DNA of 37,991 nucleotides, from the NCBI GenBank assembly GCA_913051705.1, contig CAJXCW010000016.1, positions 1 to 37,991 of the forward strand, written 5' to 3'. Position 1 is the first letter of the stretch; each line of letters opens with the position of its first letter. Made by a program: the position numbers and the translations under genes. This DNA comes from an uncultured bacterium (GTDB lineage Bacteria > JAAXHH01). Of the stretch, positions 8,879 through 17,112 are shown in pieces. The notes beneath the pieces are model-generated. The model searched no databases, had not been told where the DNA came from, and saw nothing but the letters and a program-made list of their open reading frames with translations.

Positions 8879-10063
8879 TTATTTTTGAATTTCATAGGGC
8901 GTTTTGTGCAGCGGTTCGGCGCCGTTGGCTGTGATCAGATATCCGTCTTCAATCCGCAAGCCGCCCCAGGGTGCGTTGAACAGGGGGATATCTATGGAAA
9001 TGACCATGTCTTTTTTTAGTATGGCCGGGCTGCTCGGTCCGAATATGGGCGGCTCAAACTCGATGACCCCGACGCTGTGGACGCCTGAATAAAGAAAATA
9101 CGAGGATAGATTCCCTTCGGCCACTATTTTTCTGCCGATGGCTTCGACTTCACGACCTTCAAGATCGGGGTGCAAGGCATGAAAACACGCCTGCTGAGCC
9201 TGAATAGCCACGTCCAGCGCATGCCTGATTGCCTGCCCGGGGTCACCCACCAGGACAGGCCGGCCGATGGCGGCATGATACCCTTCATAGCGCGGAGCAA
9301 CGGTTAATAAGACCAGTTCATCCGGTTCAATGGACCGAAAGGTGGAACGAGCGAGAATAGGACGGGCATTGGGGCCGGAAGCGACAATGGTGTCGATTCC
9401 CGTGCCTTCGGCGCCGGCCCGGCGCATAGCGGCTTCGATTTCTGCCGCAACCTCACGCTCTGTCACCCCGACTTCAATCGCATCGACACCGGCTTGAAAA
9501 CCTGCTTCTGCGATCTGATAAGCGTATCGAATAACCTCAATTTCAGCCGTCGATTTCTGCGCTCGTATATCACACAGGTCGTTTTCCACATCCTGCCATG
9601 CCACATTCGGCAGGGCGGCCTGCAAAGCAGCCAGTACATCGGCGGCGATCAACCCCTGTCCCCCAACACCGACACGCCGTACAGCAGGAATGTCTACACC
9701 GATATCGGCCATGATATCGGTAACACTCTGCATGGTGGAGTAAGGGTAATCCTCATCGGGATGGGTAAACTCCCGTAGGATACGCACGTCGGGAATCTGT
9801 CCGGCCAGGAGCGCGTACTGGTCGCTCTCAGGGCCTACCAGCATGACCGGGGGCCCTTCCCTGGGCATGAGAATAATCACCGGTTCAAAATGAACCGGAA
9901 AGTTCGCCAGCCACCGGGCATGGGCCGCCCCGAAGGTCGCCCGATCATCGGCATACGCCAGCAACAGATCAAGCCCCTGTGCTTCCATCATAGCCTGGAC
10001 TTTTGTCCAACGCTCCGGATATTCCGATGAGGGTATCACGGGTTTATCAGGTTGTTCTGCCAA
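8879..10063 (-). CDS. M24-family creatinase/aminopeptidase P-like protein lacking metal ligands
   Basis: This 394-residue protein has the two-domain layout of creatinase and aminopeptidase P, with an N-terminal creatinase domain (about 15-160) and a pita-bread domain (about 170-390). In metal-dependent relatives five residues bind the metals (D, D, H, E, E). Aligning the conserved YxGY here (YEGY, 259-262) gives T254 and A265 in place of the two Asp, H329 (GVHSVG) retained, D358 in place of the first Glu, and E372 (RIED) retained. That pattern resembles creatinase, which needs no metal but keeps the catalytic His. A C-N hydrolase acting on a small amidine or amino acid derivative is plausible, as is a non-catalytic protein. 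The start is TTG at 10063, supported by GGAG 7 bases upstream. The SDR remnant precedes it. Confidence 0.85.
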   Translation of the reverse strand: MAEQPDKPVIPSSEYPERWTKVQAMMEAQGLDLLLAYADDRATFGAAHARWLANFPVHFEPVIILMPREGPPVMLVGPESDQYALLAGQIPDVRILREFTHPDEDYPYSTMQSVTDIMADIGVDIPAVRRVGVGGQGLIAADVLAALQAALPNVAWQDVENDLCDIRAQKSTAEIEVIRYAYQIAEAGFQAGVDAIEVGVTEREVAAEIEAAMRRAGAEGTGIDTIVASGPNARPILARSTFRSIEPDELVLLTVAPRYEGYHAAIGRPVLVGDPGQAIRHALDVAIQAQQACFHALHPDLEGREVEAIGRKIVAEGNLSSYFLYSGVHSVGVIEFEPPIFGPSSPAILKKDMVISIDIPLFNAPWGGLRIEDGYLITANGAEPLHKTPYEIQK

Positions 10064-10132
10064 AGTGGATCTCCATGAGGTTCAGATGCAGAATGGATCA
10101 CGGTCTTTCAGGTGGGGCGAAACAGAACATGT

Positions 10133-10281
10133 TTACCTCGCCGGCCAGCCGCCGTCCACGGTCAGGGCATGGCCGGTCACGAAAGACGACGAGTCCGAGC
10201 CTAACCACAGCGCGAACGTCATCCGCTTATGTCACACCCGCCGGTGACGACAGCAACTTTAGCACTGAAATCGAAGGTCAT
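10133..10281 (-). pseudogene. Short-chain dehydrogenase/reductase with internal deletion
   Basis: Only the two ends of an SDR survive. From an ATG at 10281 with AGGGGA upstream, the frame reads MTFDFSAKVAVVTGG, the start of the NAD(P)-binding Rossmann motif, then runs to a stop within seven codons. In another frame, ending at TAA 10133-10135, the sequence reads FALWLGSDSSSFVTGHALTV followed by DGGWPAR, the characteristic SDR C-terminus. A normal SDR has about 250 residues, so about 200 residues including the YxxxK active site are gone. It sits 69 bp upstream of the M24 gene on the same strand, so a dehydrogenase was probably once part of that operon. Confidence 0.85.
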
Positions 10282-10450
10282 ATAATTCCCCTGAATCCCT
10301 CTGGATGGATATTGGAAATGTAATAGCGTAATAAAGAATAAAATCGTCATTCAAAATTGAAAAATCAACCATTCTTTATATCCAATCGCTCTCATACCGT
10401 AGTCTGCTGTCGGATTGTGAAAAGTATTTTCTCAAAACAGTATGTTGATG

Positions 10451-10479
10451 TTGAAATCGAAGACAAGATGTTTTATACT
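10451..10479 (+). promoter_or_regulatory. Candidate sigma-70 promoter for serA
   Basis: TTGAAA (10451-10456) and TATACT (10474-10479) are separated by exactly 17 bp, each one mismatch from consensus, in the AT-rich part of the spacer upstream of serA. It is on the serA strand about 140 bp before its ATG. Confidence 0.5.
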
Positions 10480-10527
10480 TGTATTGTACTTAAATTAGCA
10501 CCCAATTGTCAGACTCAGGTTTTCTAA

Positions 10528-10608
10528 TTCACCAACTCACCTGTACACGCACGGCGCGCCGTGCGCCTCCAACCTATTCTTTCACCAACTCACCAACTCA
10601 CCAACTCC
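10528..10608. repeat. CACCAACT tandem words interrupted by a GC palindrome
   Basis: Directly upstream of serA, CACCAACT words occur twice at 10529-10541 and three times at 10582-10606. Between them lies an 18-bp perfect palindrome (10548-10565) with core GCACGGCGCGCCGTGC. The same 16-base core is found at 33776-33791. The palindrome appears to be inserted into the tandem tract. The leader RNA of serA would contain a strong hairpin here. Confidence 0.75.
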
Positions 10609-10617
10609 AAGGTTTCC

Positions 10618-12249
10618 ATGCCCCATATCATCATTCTCGACAAACTGGCCCCGGAAGGGCTCGAACTATTGGATCAGACCGATAATATCACTTACGACGT
10701 ACGTACTGGCTTGAGTGGCAACGACCTGCGGCAGGCGCTGCTTGAATACGACGGCGCCATCTGCCGGAGCGGCGTAAAGATCACCCCGGATACGCTGGGA
10801 GGCAATCGGCGGCTCCGGGCGATTGTGCGCGCCGGCGTCGGTACGGACAACATCGACAGAGACGCGGCCACCCGTCAGGGCATCATCATCATGAATACGC
10901 CGACGGGTAATACGCTCAGTACGGCGGAACATACATTCACGTTAATGGCGGCGTTGTCACGCAACATCGCGCCAGCACATCAGAGTCTGGTTGAAGGGCA
11001 TTGGGATCGCAGCGCATTCATGGGTACCCAGCTTGCCGGTAAAACGCTCGGTATAGTCGGTCTGGGGCGTATCGGCCAGGAAGTGGCCAAACGAGCCCTG
11101 GCATTTGAAATGCATGTGATCGGTTATGATGCGTTCGTCTCTGCAGAACAAACGGTCAAATACGGCATCGAATACGCGGAACATGTGCATGCCATGTTAC
11201 CGAAAATAGACTATCTGACGGTCCACACCCCGCTTACACCGGAAACCCGGCATCTTATCAGCCGGGCTGAGATCGACTTGCTCAAACCGGGCGCCCGGCT
11301 GGTCAATTGTGCCCGGGGCGGTATTTACGATGAATCCGCCCTGGTAGAAGGACTCAAGAGCGGCAAGTTAGGCGGCGTAGCGCTGGACGTGTATGAAGAA
11401 GAGCCCTGTACCGACAGCCCGCTGTTCCACATGCCCGGCGCCCTTTGCACGCCGCACCTCGGCGCCAGCACCGAAGAAGCGCAGACTTACGTCGCGATGG
11501 AAGCCGCAGAACTCCTGGTCAACTATCTGACCACCGGGGAAGTTCGTCATGCGGTTAATACGGCCTCTATCGATCCCAACACGTTGCGAGCCTTACGCGG
11601 ATATCTGGATGTGGCGCACCGACTTGGTATCCTTCTTGCGCAATGGCACAGTGGGGGAGCCCGTGCGTGTCGATTGACCTATAGGGGACAGGTGACCGAT
11701 GAAAACACGCGGTTGCTGACCGCCGCTTTCTGCGCCGGATTGCTCGAACAGGCGCTGGATGAAGAGGTGAATATCGTCAATGCAGAGGTCTTGCTCCGTG
11801 AGCGCGGTATCGAACTTTCTGAATCCAGTCGTAGTACGTCCGGCGTTTTCAGCTCAGCCATCAGTGCGGAAATCGATTGCAGTGGGACGATCTATCGCGC
11901 CGAAGGGACGGTCTTCGGTAATAATATGCCCCGATTGATCCGTCTGCGAGAACATCGTCTGGAGGCTTATCTCGATGGGAATCTTCTGATATTCACCCAC
12001 AATGATGTGCCCGGCATCATCGGCGCCATAGGGACCACGTTGGGTAAGCATCAGGTGAACATCGCTCAGATGGCTGTAGGCCGGTTAGGCGAGGAGCCGG
12101 GTGGCGAAGCCATCGGTGTGCTCAATCTGGATCAGGTTGCCCCGAAAGAAGCGATTGATGAGGTATTACAACACCAGGCAATCAACAGCGTTCATCTCAT
12201 TCGATTACCGGGCCATGGCGAATTACCGCCCTGGCTGCCGGCAGGATAG
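10618..12249 (+). CDS. serA: D-3-phosphoglycerate dehydrogenase, ASB and ACT domains
   Basis: This 543-residue enzyme oxidises 3-phosphoglycerate to 3-phosphohydroxypyruvate, the first step of serine synthesis. It has the long-type order. A substrate domain is followed by the NAD-binding Rossmann domain (GIVGLGRIG at about 145-153). The catalytic triad is R233 ([12 protein letters not shown]), a Glu at about 262 (LDVYEEEP) and H280 (TPHLGAS). An intervening ASB domain covers about 320-460, and a C-terminal ACT domain (about 468-540, [28 protein letters not shown]) is expected to sense serine. I use the ATG at 10618 because [15 protein letters not shown] is the conserved N-terminus. An upstream in-frame start at 10561 would translate the CACCAACT repeat. 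The ribosome-binding site is weak (AAGG). pdxJ follows on the same strand. Confidence 0.95.
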   Translation: MPHIIILDKLAPEGLELLDQTDNITYDVRTGLSGNDLRQALLEYDGAICRSGVKITPDTLGGNRRLRAIVRAGVGTDNIDRDAATRQGIIIMNTPTGNTLSTAEHTFTLMAALSRNIAPAHQSLVEGHWDRSAFMGTQLAGKTLGIVGLGRIGQEVAKRALAFEMHVIGYDAFVSAEQTVKYGIEYAEHVHAMLPKIDYLTVHTPLTPETRHLISRAEIDLLKPGARLVNCARGGIYDESALVEGLKSGKLGGVALDVYEEEPCTDSPLFHMPGALCTPHLGASTEEAQTYVAMEAAELLVNYLTTGEVRHAVNTASIDPNTLRALRGYLDVAHRLGILLAQWHSGGARACRLTYRGQVTDENTRLLTAAFCAGLLEQALDEEVNIVNAEVLLRERGIELSESSRSTSGVFSSAISAEIDCSGTIYRAEGTVFGNNMPRLIRLREHRLEAYLDGNLLIFTHNDVPGIIGAIGTTLGKHQVNIAQMAVGRLGEEPGGEAIGVLNLDQVAPKEAIDEVLQHQAINSVHLIRLPGHGELPPWLPAG

Positions 12250-12537
12250 GATTTCGGATGGCTGGTCCCCTATCGGAACGCATCGAACACTGCGTGGTTG
12301 TGGATTGGGTTTGAGGCCTGTTTAGCCCGGTGTTTCAACGCCGGACATCGATGTTATTTACCGGAATCGGGAATCGATTGAGGTGACCGGTGTGCCAATG
12401 GTCCGTTTGAAGAAATTGGAAATGGGTCTTGTATATTATGTCATTAGTAAATATACATTAAAGTAATAACGAAAATCATGCCCGGATGTAAAGTTTGATC
12501 AATCCATCTGACACCCTATTAAAGAATCGGAAATCCC
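12250..12537 (+). other. serA-pdxJ spacer, possible unassigned frame
   Basis: This 288-bp gap has no recognisable complete gene. One plus-strand frame (12326-12466) stays open for 46 codons and reads protein-like (PDIDVIYRNRESIEVTGVP), but it has no good start or ribosome-binding site and I do not recognise it. It may be a remnant. A loose TTGAAG-N19-TATATT pair (12407-12437) could serve as a pdxJ promoter. Confidence 0.3.
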
Positions 12538-13296
12538 ATGACTCAGCTGAGCGTTAATGTCAACAAAGTCGCCCTGTTACGAAACACCCGAACCATCGGT
12601 ATTCCGAGCGTCACCAAAGCCGCGCGCACGGTCATTGAAGCGGGTGCTTACGGGGTTACCGTACATCCCCGTCCAGATGAACGACATATCACGGCGGACG
12701 ATGTGGATGATCTGGTGGAGCTGCTGAAAGAATATCCCGATATTGAGTTCAACATCGAAGGCAATCCATTCCATAACCTGATGGATATCGTCCGTAAAGT
12801 CAGACCTGATCAGGCCACGCTGGTACCGGATGATCCGAATGCGCTCACTTCGAATCAAGGCTGGGATATCGCCGCCGATGGAGAGCGGCTCAAGCCGATC
12901 ATCAGCGAGCTGAAAGACCTCGGATGCCGGGTCAGCCTGTTTATGGACCCGGATATCGAACAGATAGAACGTATACCGGAGTCAGGCGCCGACCGGATTG
13001 AATTATATACAGAGCCCTATGCGGCGGCGTTCGAAGAAGGTCCGGAGGCGCTTGACCGGGTGTTGCCGTCGTTTGTCGCGGCCGCCGAAAAAGCGCAAGC
13101 GATCGGCTTGGGCGTTAATGCCGGCCATGATCTGAATCTGGACAATCTGACGCCTTTCTGTCAGAACGTACCCCATGTGCTGGAAGTATCCATCGGGCAC
13201 GCGTTAATTGCCGATGCCCTGGATATGGGGTTGAAAACGACGGTCGAAGCCTATTTGCATATCCTGAAAATTACCGCCGGTCCTGTTCACGTCTGA
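12538..13296 (+). CDS. pdxJ: Pyridoxine 5'-phosphate synthase
   Basis: The 252-residue protein is PdxJ, the TIM-barrel enzyme that condenses 1-deoxyxylulose 5-phosphate with 3-amino-2-oxopropyl phosphate to give pyridoxine 5'-phosphate in the DXP-dependent vitamin B6 pathway. Family marks are LSVNVNKVALLRNTR at the N-terminus, the active-site stretch AGAYGVTVHPRPDERHI (about 39-55), FNIEGNP (about 77), TLVPDDPN (about 100), RVSLFMDPD (about 130) and GVNAGHDLNLDNL (about 183). The usual NIDHVATLR reads NVNKVALLR. It lies downstream of serA and 33 bp upstream of an M16 peptidase gene. The ATG has no strong Shine-Dalgarno sequence. Confidence 0.93.
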   Translation: MTQLSVNVNKVALLRNTRTIGIPSVTKAARTVIEAGAYGVTVHPRPDERHITADDVDDLVELLKEYPDIEFNIEGNPFHNLMDIVRKVRPDQATLVPDDPNALTSNQGWDIAADGERLKPIISELKDLGCRVSLFMDPDIEQIERIPESGADRIELYTEPYAAAFEEGPEALDRVLPSFVAAAEKAQAIGLGVNAGHDLNLDNLTPFCQNVPHVLEVSIGHALIADALDMGLKTTVEAYLHILKITAGPVHV

Positions 13297-13329
13297 CCAC
13301 ATCTGACTTATAACCAAGCGAGGTATAGC

Positions 13330-14832
13330 ATGAGATATGGCTCATTTCGATTATGGCTCATAGCGCTTGTCGTCATGGCGCTCGGTCGTGCGGGACAGGC
13401 GCAGGATCTGGCGGCATTCGAGAAGACCGTGACGGAATTCACGCTCGAGAACGGCCTGACATTTATCGTAGTCGAGCGCCACGAGGCCCCTGTGGTGTCG
13501 TTTATGACCTATGCGGATGTGGGGTCGGTAGACGAGGTCAAGGGGATTACCGGTATCGCCCACATCTTTGAACACATGGCGTTTAAAGGCACCAAAACGA
13601 TCGGCACTAAAGATCTGAACAAAGAATATGCGGCCATGAGCGAAGTAGATGACGCGTTTAAAAAACTGCGTCTCGAACGCCACAAGGGCCATCTCGCAGA
13701 TCCGGAGCGGATTGCCGCGCTCGAAAAACTGTTTGAAGACGCCAGGAAAGCAGCCCAGGCGTGGGCGGTCTCCAATGAAATGGATGAGGCGATTGATCGG
13801 GTCGGTGGGGTCGGTCTTAACGCCACAACGAGCGTGGATGCTACCCGCTATTTCTACAGTCTGCCGTCCAATAAAATCGAATTGTTCTTTTCCCTTGAAT
13901 CGGACAAGTTCCTTAACCCGGTTCTTCGTGAGTTCTATACCGAGAAAAATGTCGTCATGGAAGAACGCCGGATGCGGACCGAAAGTAATCCGGTCGGCCG
14001 TTTGCTGGAAGAAATGGTGACCACGGCGTATAAAGCACACCCCTATGGGGAGCCGACCGTGGGGCATATGTCGGATCTGGCCACGGTGACGCGTAGTGAA
14101 GGTCAGGATTTCTTCGATACATATTACGGGCCCGCTAATCTAACGATCATGATTGTCGGAGATGCAGATCCCCTACAGGTCAAGCAACTCGCTCAGACGT
14201 ATTTCGGTCGTTTACCTGCCAGTGAAAATCCCGGACCTGTCGAAACGGTCGAACCGCTGCAATTGGGCGAGCGGCGTGTGGTCATCGAAGACCGGGCGCA
14301 GCCATTGTTGTTGATGGGCTACCACAAAGTCGATATCAACCATAAGGATGACCTCGTCTTCAACGTCTTATCGGATATCCTGGGAAGCGGGCGTACAAGC
14401 CGTCTGTACAAAACGCTGGTCAAAGATAAGAAAATCGCCGTCAACGCCTCCTCGTTTACCGATTTTCCCGGCAGCAAGTATCCCAATATGATGGTCTTCT
14501 TCGCCTTTCCCAGTCAGGGGCATACGGCAGAAGAATGCGAAGCGGCGATCAGTGAAGAGATCGAAAAGATTAAGAACGAGGGGGTCACCGAAGATGAATT
14601 GGATAAAGCCAGGACGCGCGCTCGGGTAAATCTGGTCCGCCAGCTCGATTCGAACACGGGGCTGGCTGCTCAGATGGCCTATTTCCATGTGCTGACAGGC
14701 GACTGGCGCAATCTGTTCTACGGCATAGACCAAATCAATGAGGTGACCGCCGAAGACCTAAGCCGGGTGGCAAATGAATATCTGGTTAAAAAGCAACGGA
14801 CGGTGGCGTTGATTAAGACGGTGGAGAAGTAA
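13330..14832 (+). CDS. Secreted M16-family zinc peptidase, catalytic subunit
   Basis: This 500-residue exported pitrilysin/processing-peptidase-type enzyme has a signal peptide (about 1-24, LWLIALVVMALGRAGQAQ). It carries an intact inverted zinc motif H78-I-F-E81-H82 in IAHIFEHMAFKG, where E81 is catalytic, and a third ligand around E211 in KNVVMEERRM. The second M16 domain follows (about 240-430, PANLTIMIVGDAD, ILGSGRTSRLYKTLV). About 65 charged residues (93-160, KKLRLERHKGHLADPERIAA) are inserted between the zinc motif and the third ligand, more than is common in M16B. The next gene encodes an M16 protein without the zinc motif, so the two probably form an active/inactive heterodimer in the periplasm. 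Confidence 0.92.
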   Translation: MRYGSFRLWLIALVVMALGRAGQAQDLAAFEKTVTEFTLENGLTFIVVERHEAPVVSFMTYADVGSVDEVKGITGIAHIFEHMAFKGTKTIGTKDLNKEYAAMSEVDDAFKKLRLERHKGHLADPERIAALEKLFEDARKAAQAWAVSNEMDEAIDRVGGVGLNATTSVDATRYFYSLPSNKIELFFSLESDKFLNPVLREFYTEKNVVMEERRMRTESNPVGRLLEEMVTTAYKAHPYGEPTVGHMSDLATVTRSEGQDFFDTYYGPANLTIMIVGDADPLQVKQLAQTYFGRLPASENPGPVETVEPLQLGERRVVIEDRAQPLLLMGYHKVDINHKDDLVFNVLSDILGSGRTSRLYKTLVKDKKIAVNASSFTDFPGSKYPNMMVFFAFPSQGHTAEECEAAISEEIEKIKNEGVTEDELDKARTRARVNLVRQLDSNTGLAAQMAYFHVLTGDWRNLFYGIDQINEVTAEDLSRVANEYLVKKQRTVALIKTVEK

Positions 14833-14899
14833 AAGGAGACACGGGGGTTTAGAGTGTTCCGGTCAGTGGCAAAGTTCTAAATCGGGAGCGTATAATAAT

Positions 14900-17032
14900 A
14901 TGAGTAGACCATTTGTTTATCTGACGGCTGTAACGATAATGATTGCAGCCATGAGTACGCCGGTGGGCGCGCAGAAGCATTACAAAGAGCTGGTCTATCC
15001 GTCGATCAACGATATTCGGGCGCCTGATCCGACGCGGGTGACGTTGAAGAACGGTATCATCCTGTATCTGGTGGAAGACCATCGATTACCTCTGATCAGT
15101 CTCCGGGCGCGTATCGGCGTCGGGGGAATCAATGAATCCGCAGATAAAGTCGGTCTGGCAGGAATTACCGGTGCGGTCATGCGTTCAGGCGGTACTGCGA
15201 CGATGAGCGGCGATGAGATCGACGAAGTGCTGGAGAGCATCGGCGCCTCCATCGAGACCAGTATCGGGAATGCGTCGGGCTCGGCTTCCATGTCGCTCCT
15301 CAAGGACAATATCGACTTAGGGCTGTCTATCCTGGCGGATATCCTGATGAACCCGGCCTTCCCTGAAGACAAAATCGAATTGCAGAAGGTGCAGGAACGC
15401 TCTTCGATAGCCCGGCGAAACGACGACCCGACCAATATGGGCTTTCGGGAGTTCAGCAAGTTGATCTACGGAGCGGAGAGTGTGTTCGCTCGGCATACCG
15501 AATACGCCACGCTCGATGCCGTCACGCGGGATGATCTGTTGGCGTTTCACAAAGCGTATTATCATCCGAATAACTTGATGATCGGCATCTGGGGCGATTT
15601 CGACACCGGAGAGATACGAAAGAAAATTGAAACGGCCTTCCAGACCTGGGAAAAAACCAACTTCAAACGTCCGAAGACACCCACGGTCGACTACACCTTT
15701 GATAATACGGTCGATTTCATTCGTAAGGAAGATATCAATCAGAGTACTGTCGTCCTGGGACATATCGGGGGCTTGAGGAACAATCCGGATTATTTTGCGT
15801 TGCAGGTTATGAATGATATTCTGAGCGGTGGGTTTTCCGGTCGGCTTATGCGTCATGTCCGATCTGATCAGGGTCTGGCTTATGCCGTGTTCGGCCAGTA
15901 TAGCGGCAACTACGATTATCCCGGTATTTTCTATGTCGGCTGTATGACCAAATCTGAAACGACGGTGCAAGCCATCCGTTCCATGCTGCATGAGGTCGAG
16001 CAGATGAAGCAGGAAACCGTGACCGAAGAAGAACTGGCGCTGGCCAAGGAAAGTTTTCTCAACTCATTCGTTTTTAATTTTGATACAAAGGGTGAAATCA
16101 TCAATCGGCAGATGACCTACGAATACTACGACTACCCACGGGATTTTCTCGAGAAAACCAAAGACGGTATTGAGAAGGTCACCAAAGCGGATGTACAGCG
16201 TGTTGCCCAAAAATATCTACAGCCGGACAAGGTGCGTATACTCGTTGTCGGCAATGACAAAGATTTTGATGAGGCGCTCAGCGTCCTGGGTGAGGTGAAC
16301 GAGATCGATGTGACCATTACCATGCCGGGGATGTCATCAGATACGCCACCGGCGTCCGAGGATGATATGGCCCAGGGCAAAGCCTTATTCGAGCGGTCCA
16401 TAGAAGCGGCCGGGGGCAGCAACGCGTTCAAAGCAGTACAGGGAATCAGGCAGAAAGGGACGGTCCTGATGGTCACGCCCCAGGGTGAAATAGGCCTTGA
16501 TATCGAGATCCTGGTATCGCTGCCGAATAAAATGCGGGTCACATCCCAGACGCCGATGGGGGAAATCGTGCAGATTTTAAACGGCGACCAGGCCTGGATG
16601 ATCACCCCCATGGGCACGCAGCCGGGACCGCCGTCGGTCAAAACGTCGATGATGGAAAATATATGGCAGAACCTGGCGTTCCTGTATGGTCAGGCGGAGA
16701 CAGAAGGCCTGACCATACAGCATATCGGTCAGGAAGATGTAGAAGATAAGACCACGGAAATCTTGCTGATCACCCCGCCCGGTTTCACCGGCTTTAAGTT
16801 GTACCTTGATACGGCAACCATGCTGCCGGTCAAGAAGGTCGCCCGGGCCATGTCACCGCAGGGACCTATGGAAATTGAAGATATGCTGTCCGATTATCGT
16901 GAGGTGGCCGGCATGATGTTGCCCTTCAAATCCACCACGAAACGAAACGGCCAGCCCGGTGGTGAAGTGACCATAGGGGAGATTGAAATCAACCCCACGT
17001 TAGCAGAAGAGCTGTTTACGGTGCCGGAATAG
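14900..17032 (+). CDS. Inactive M16-type subunit fused to a LolA/LppX-like domain
   Basis: This is a 710-residue exported protein (signal peptide about 1-24, ending VGAQ). Residues 40-470 form an M16 tandem domain with typical segments (TLKNGIILYLVEDHRLPLIS, YYHPNNLMIGIWGDFD, ILSGGFSGRLMRHVRSDQGL). The HxxEH motif is replaced by AGITGAVMRSGG, so it cannot bind zinc in the usual way. Residues about 485-710 add a beta-rich domain (AAGGSNAFKAVQGIRQKGTV, LPNKMRVTSQTPMGEIVQIL, MLPFKSTTKRNGQPGGEV) resembling lipoprotein-carrier folds of the LolA/LppX type. It follows the zinc-containing M16 gene by 67 bp. I infer a partner subunit whose extra domain may bind a hydrophobic ligand or lipoprotein. GGGAG lies 11 bp before the ATG. 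Confidence 0.85.
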   Translation: MSRPFVYLTAVTIMIAAMSTPVGAQKHYKELVYPSINDIRAPDPTRVTLKNGIILYLVEDHRLPLISLRARIGVGGINESADKVGLAGITGAVMRSGGTATMSGDEIDEVLESIGASIETSIGNASGSASMSLLKDNIDLGLSILADILMNPAFPEDKIELQKVQERSSIARRNDDPTNMGFREFSKLIYGAESVFARHTEYATLDAVTRDDLLAFHKAYYHPNNLMIGIWGDFDTGEIRKKIETAFQTWEKTNFKRPKTPTVDYTFDNTVDFIRKEDINQSTVVLGHIGGLRNNPDYFALQVMNDILSGGFSGRLMRHVRSDQGLAYAVFGQYSGNYDYPGIFYVGCMTKSETTVQAIRSMLHEVEQMKQETVTEEELALAKESFLNSFVFNFDTKGEIINRQMTYEYYDYPRDFLEKTKDGIEKVTKADVQRVAQKYLQPDKVRILVVGNDKDFDEALSVLGEVNEIDVTITMPGMSSDTPPASEDDMAQGKALFERSIEAAGGSNAFKAVQGIRQKGTVLMVTPQGEIGLDIEILVSLPNKMRVTSQTPMGEIVQILNGDQAWMITPMGTQPGPPSVKTSMMENIWQNLAFLYGQAETEGLTIQHIGQEDVEDKTTEILLITPPGFTGFKLYLDTATMLPVKKVARAMSPQGPMEIEDMLSDYREVAGMMLPFKSTTKRNGQPGGEVTIGEIEINPTLAEELFTVPE

Positions 17033-17039
17033 GCAGAGT

Positions 17040-17097
17040 GGAAGGATGGGAGGACAAGTTCCCTCTACCCCCCCCCTTCCATCCTCCCATCCCGTTT
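17040..17097. repeat. GGAAGGATGGGAGG inverted repeat
   Basis: GGATGGGAGG (17044-17053) and CCTCCCATCC (17083-17092) form a 10-bp perfect inverted repeat around a C-rich loop, followed by cgtttt. It could act as a weak terminator between the M16 pair and the carbamoyltransferase gene. Related words recur at 19519-19600, which argues for a dispersed repeat. Confidence 0.6.
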
Positions 17098-17112
17098 TAC
17101 AAGGACCATGTA

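Noticed and set aside
10561-10617. N-terminal extension of SerA
   Set aside because: The added residues translate the CACCAACT repeat and palindrome. The conserved SerA N-terminus begins at the ATG at 10618.
13351-14067. Long minus-strand open frame inside the M16 gene
   Set aside because: It is an antisense shadow of a well-supported gene with no family features or ribosome-binding site.
17038-17112. GTG start and proline-rich extension of the carbamoyltransferase
   Set aside because: It is the GGAAGGATG inverted repeat read as protein. The ATG at 17113 has AAGGA and begins at the conserved helix.
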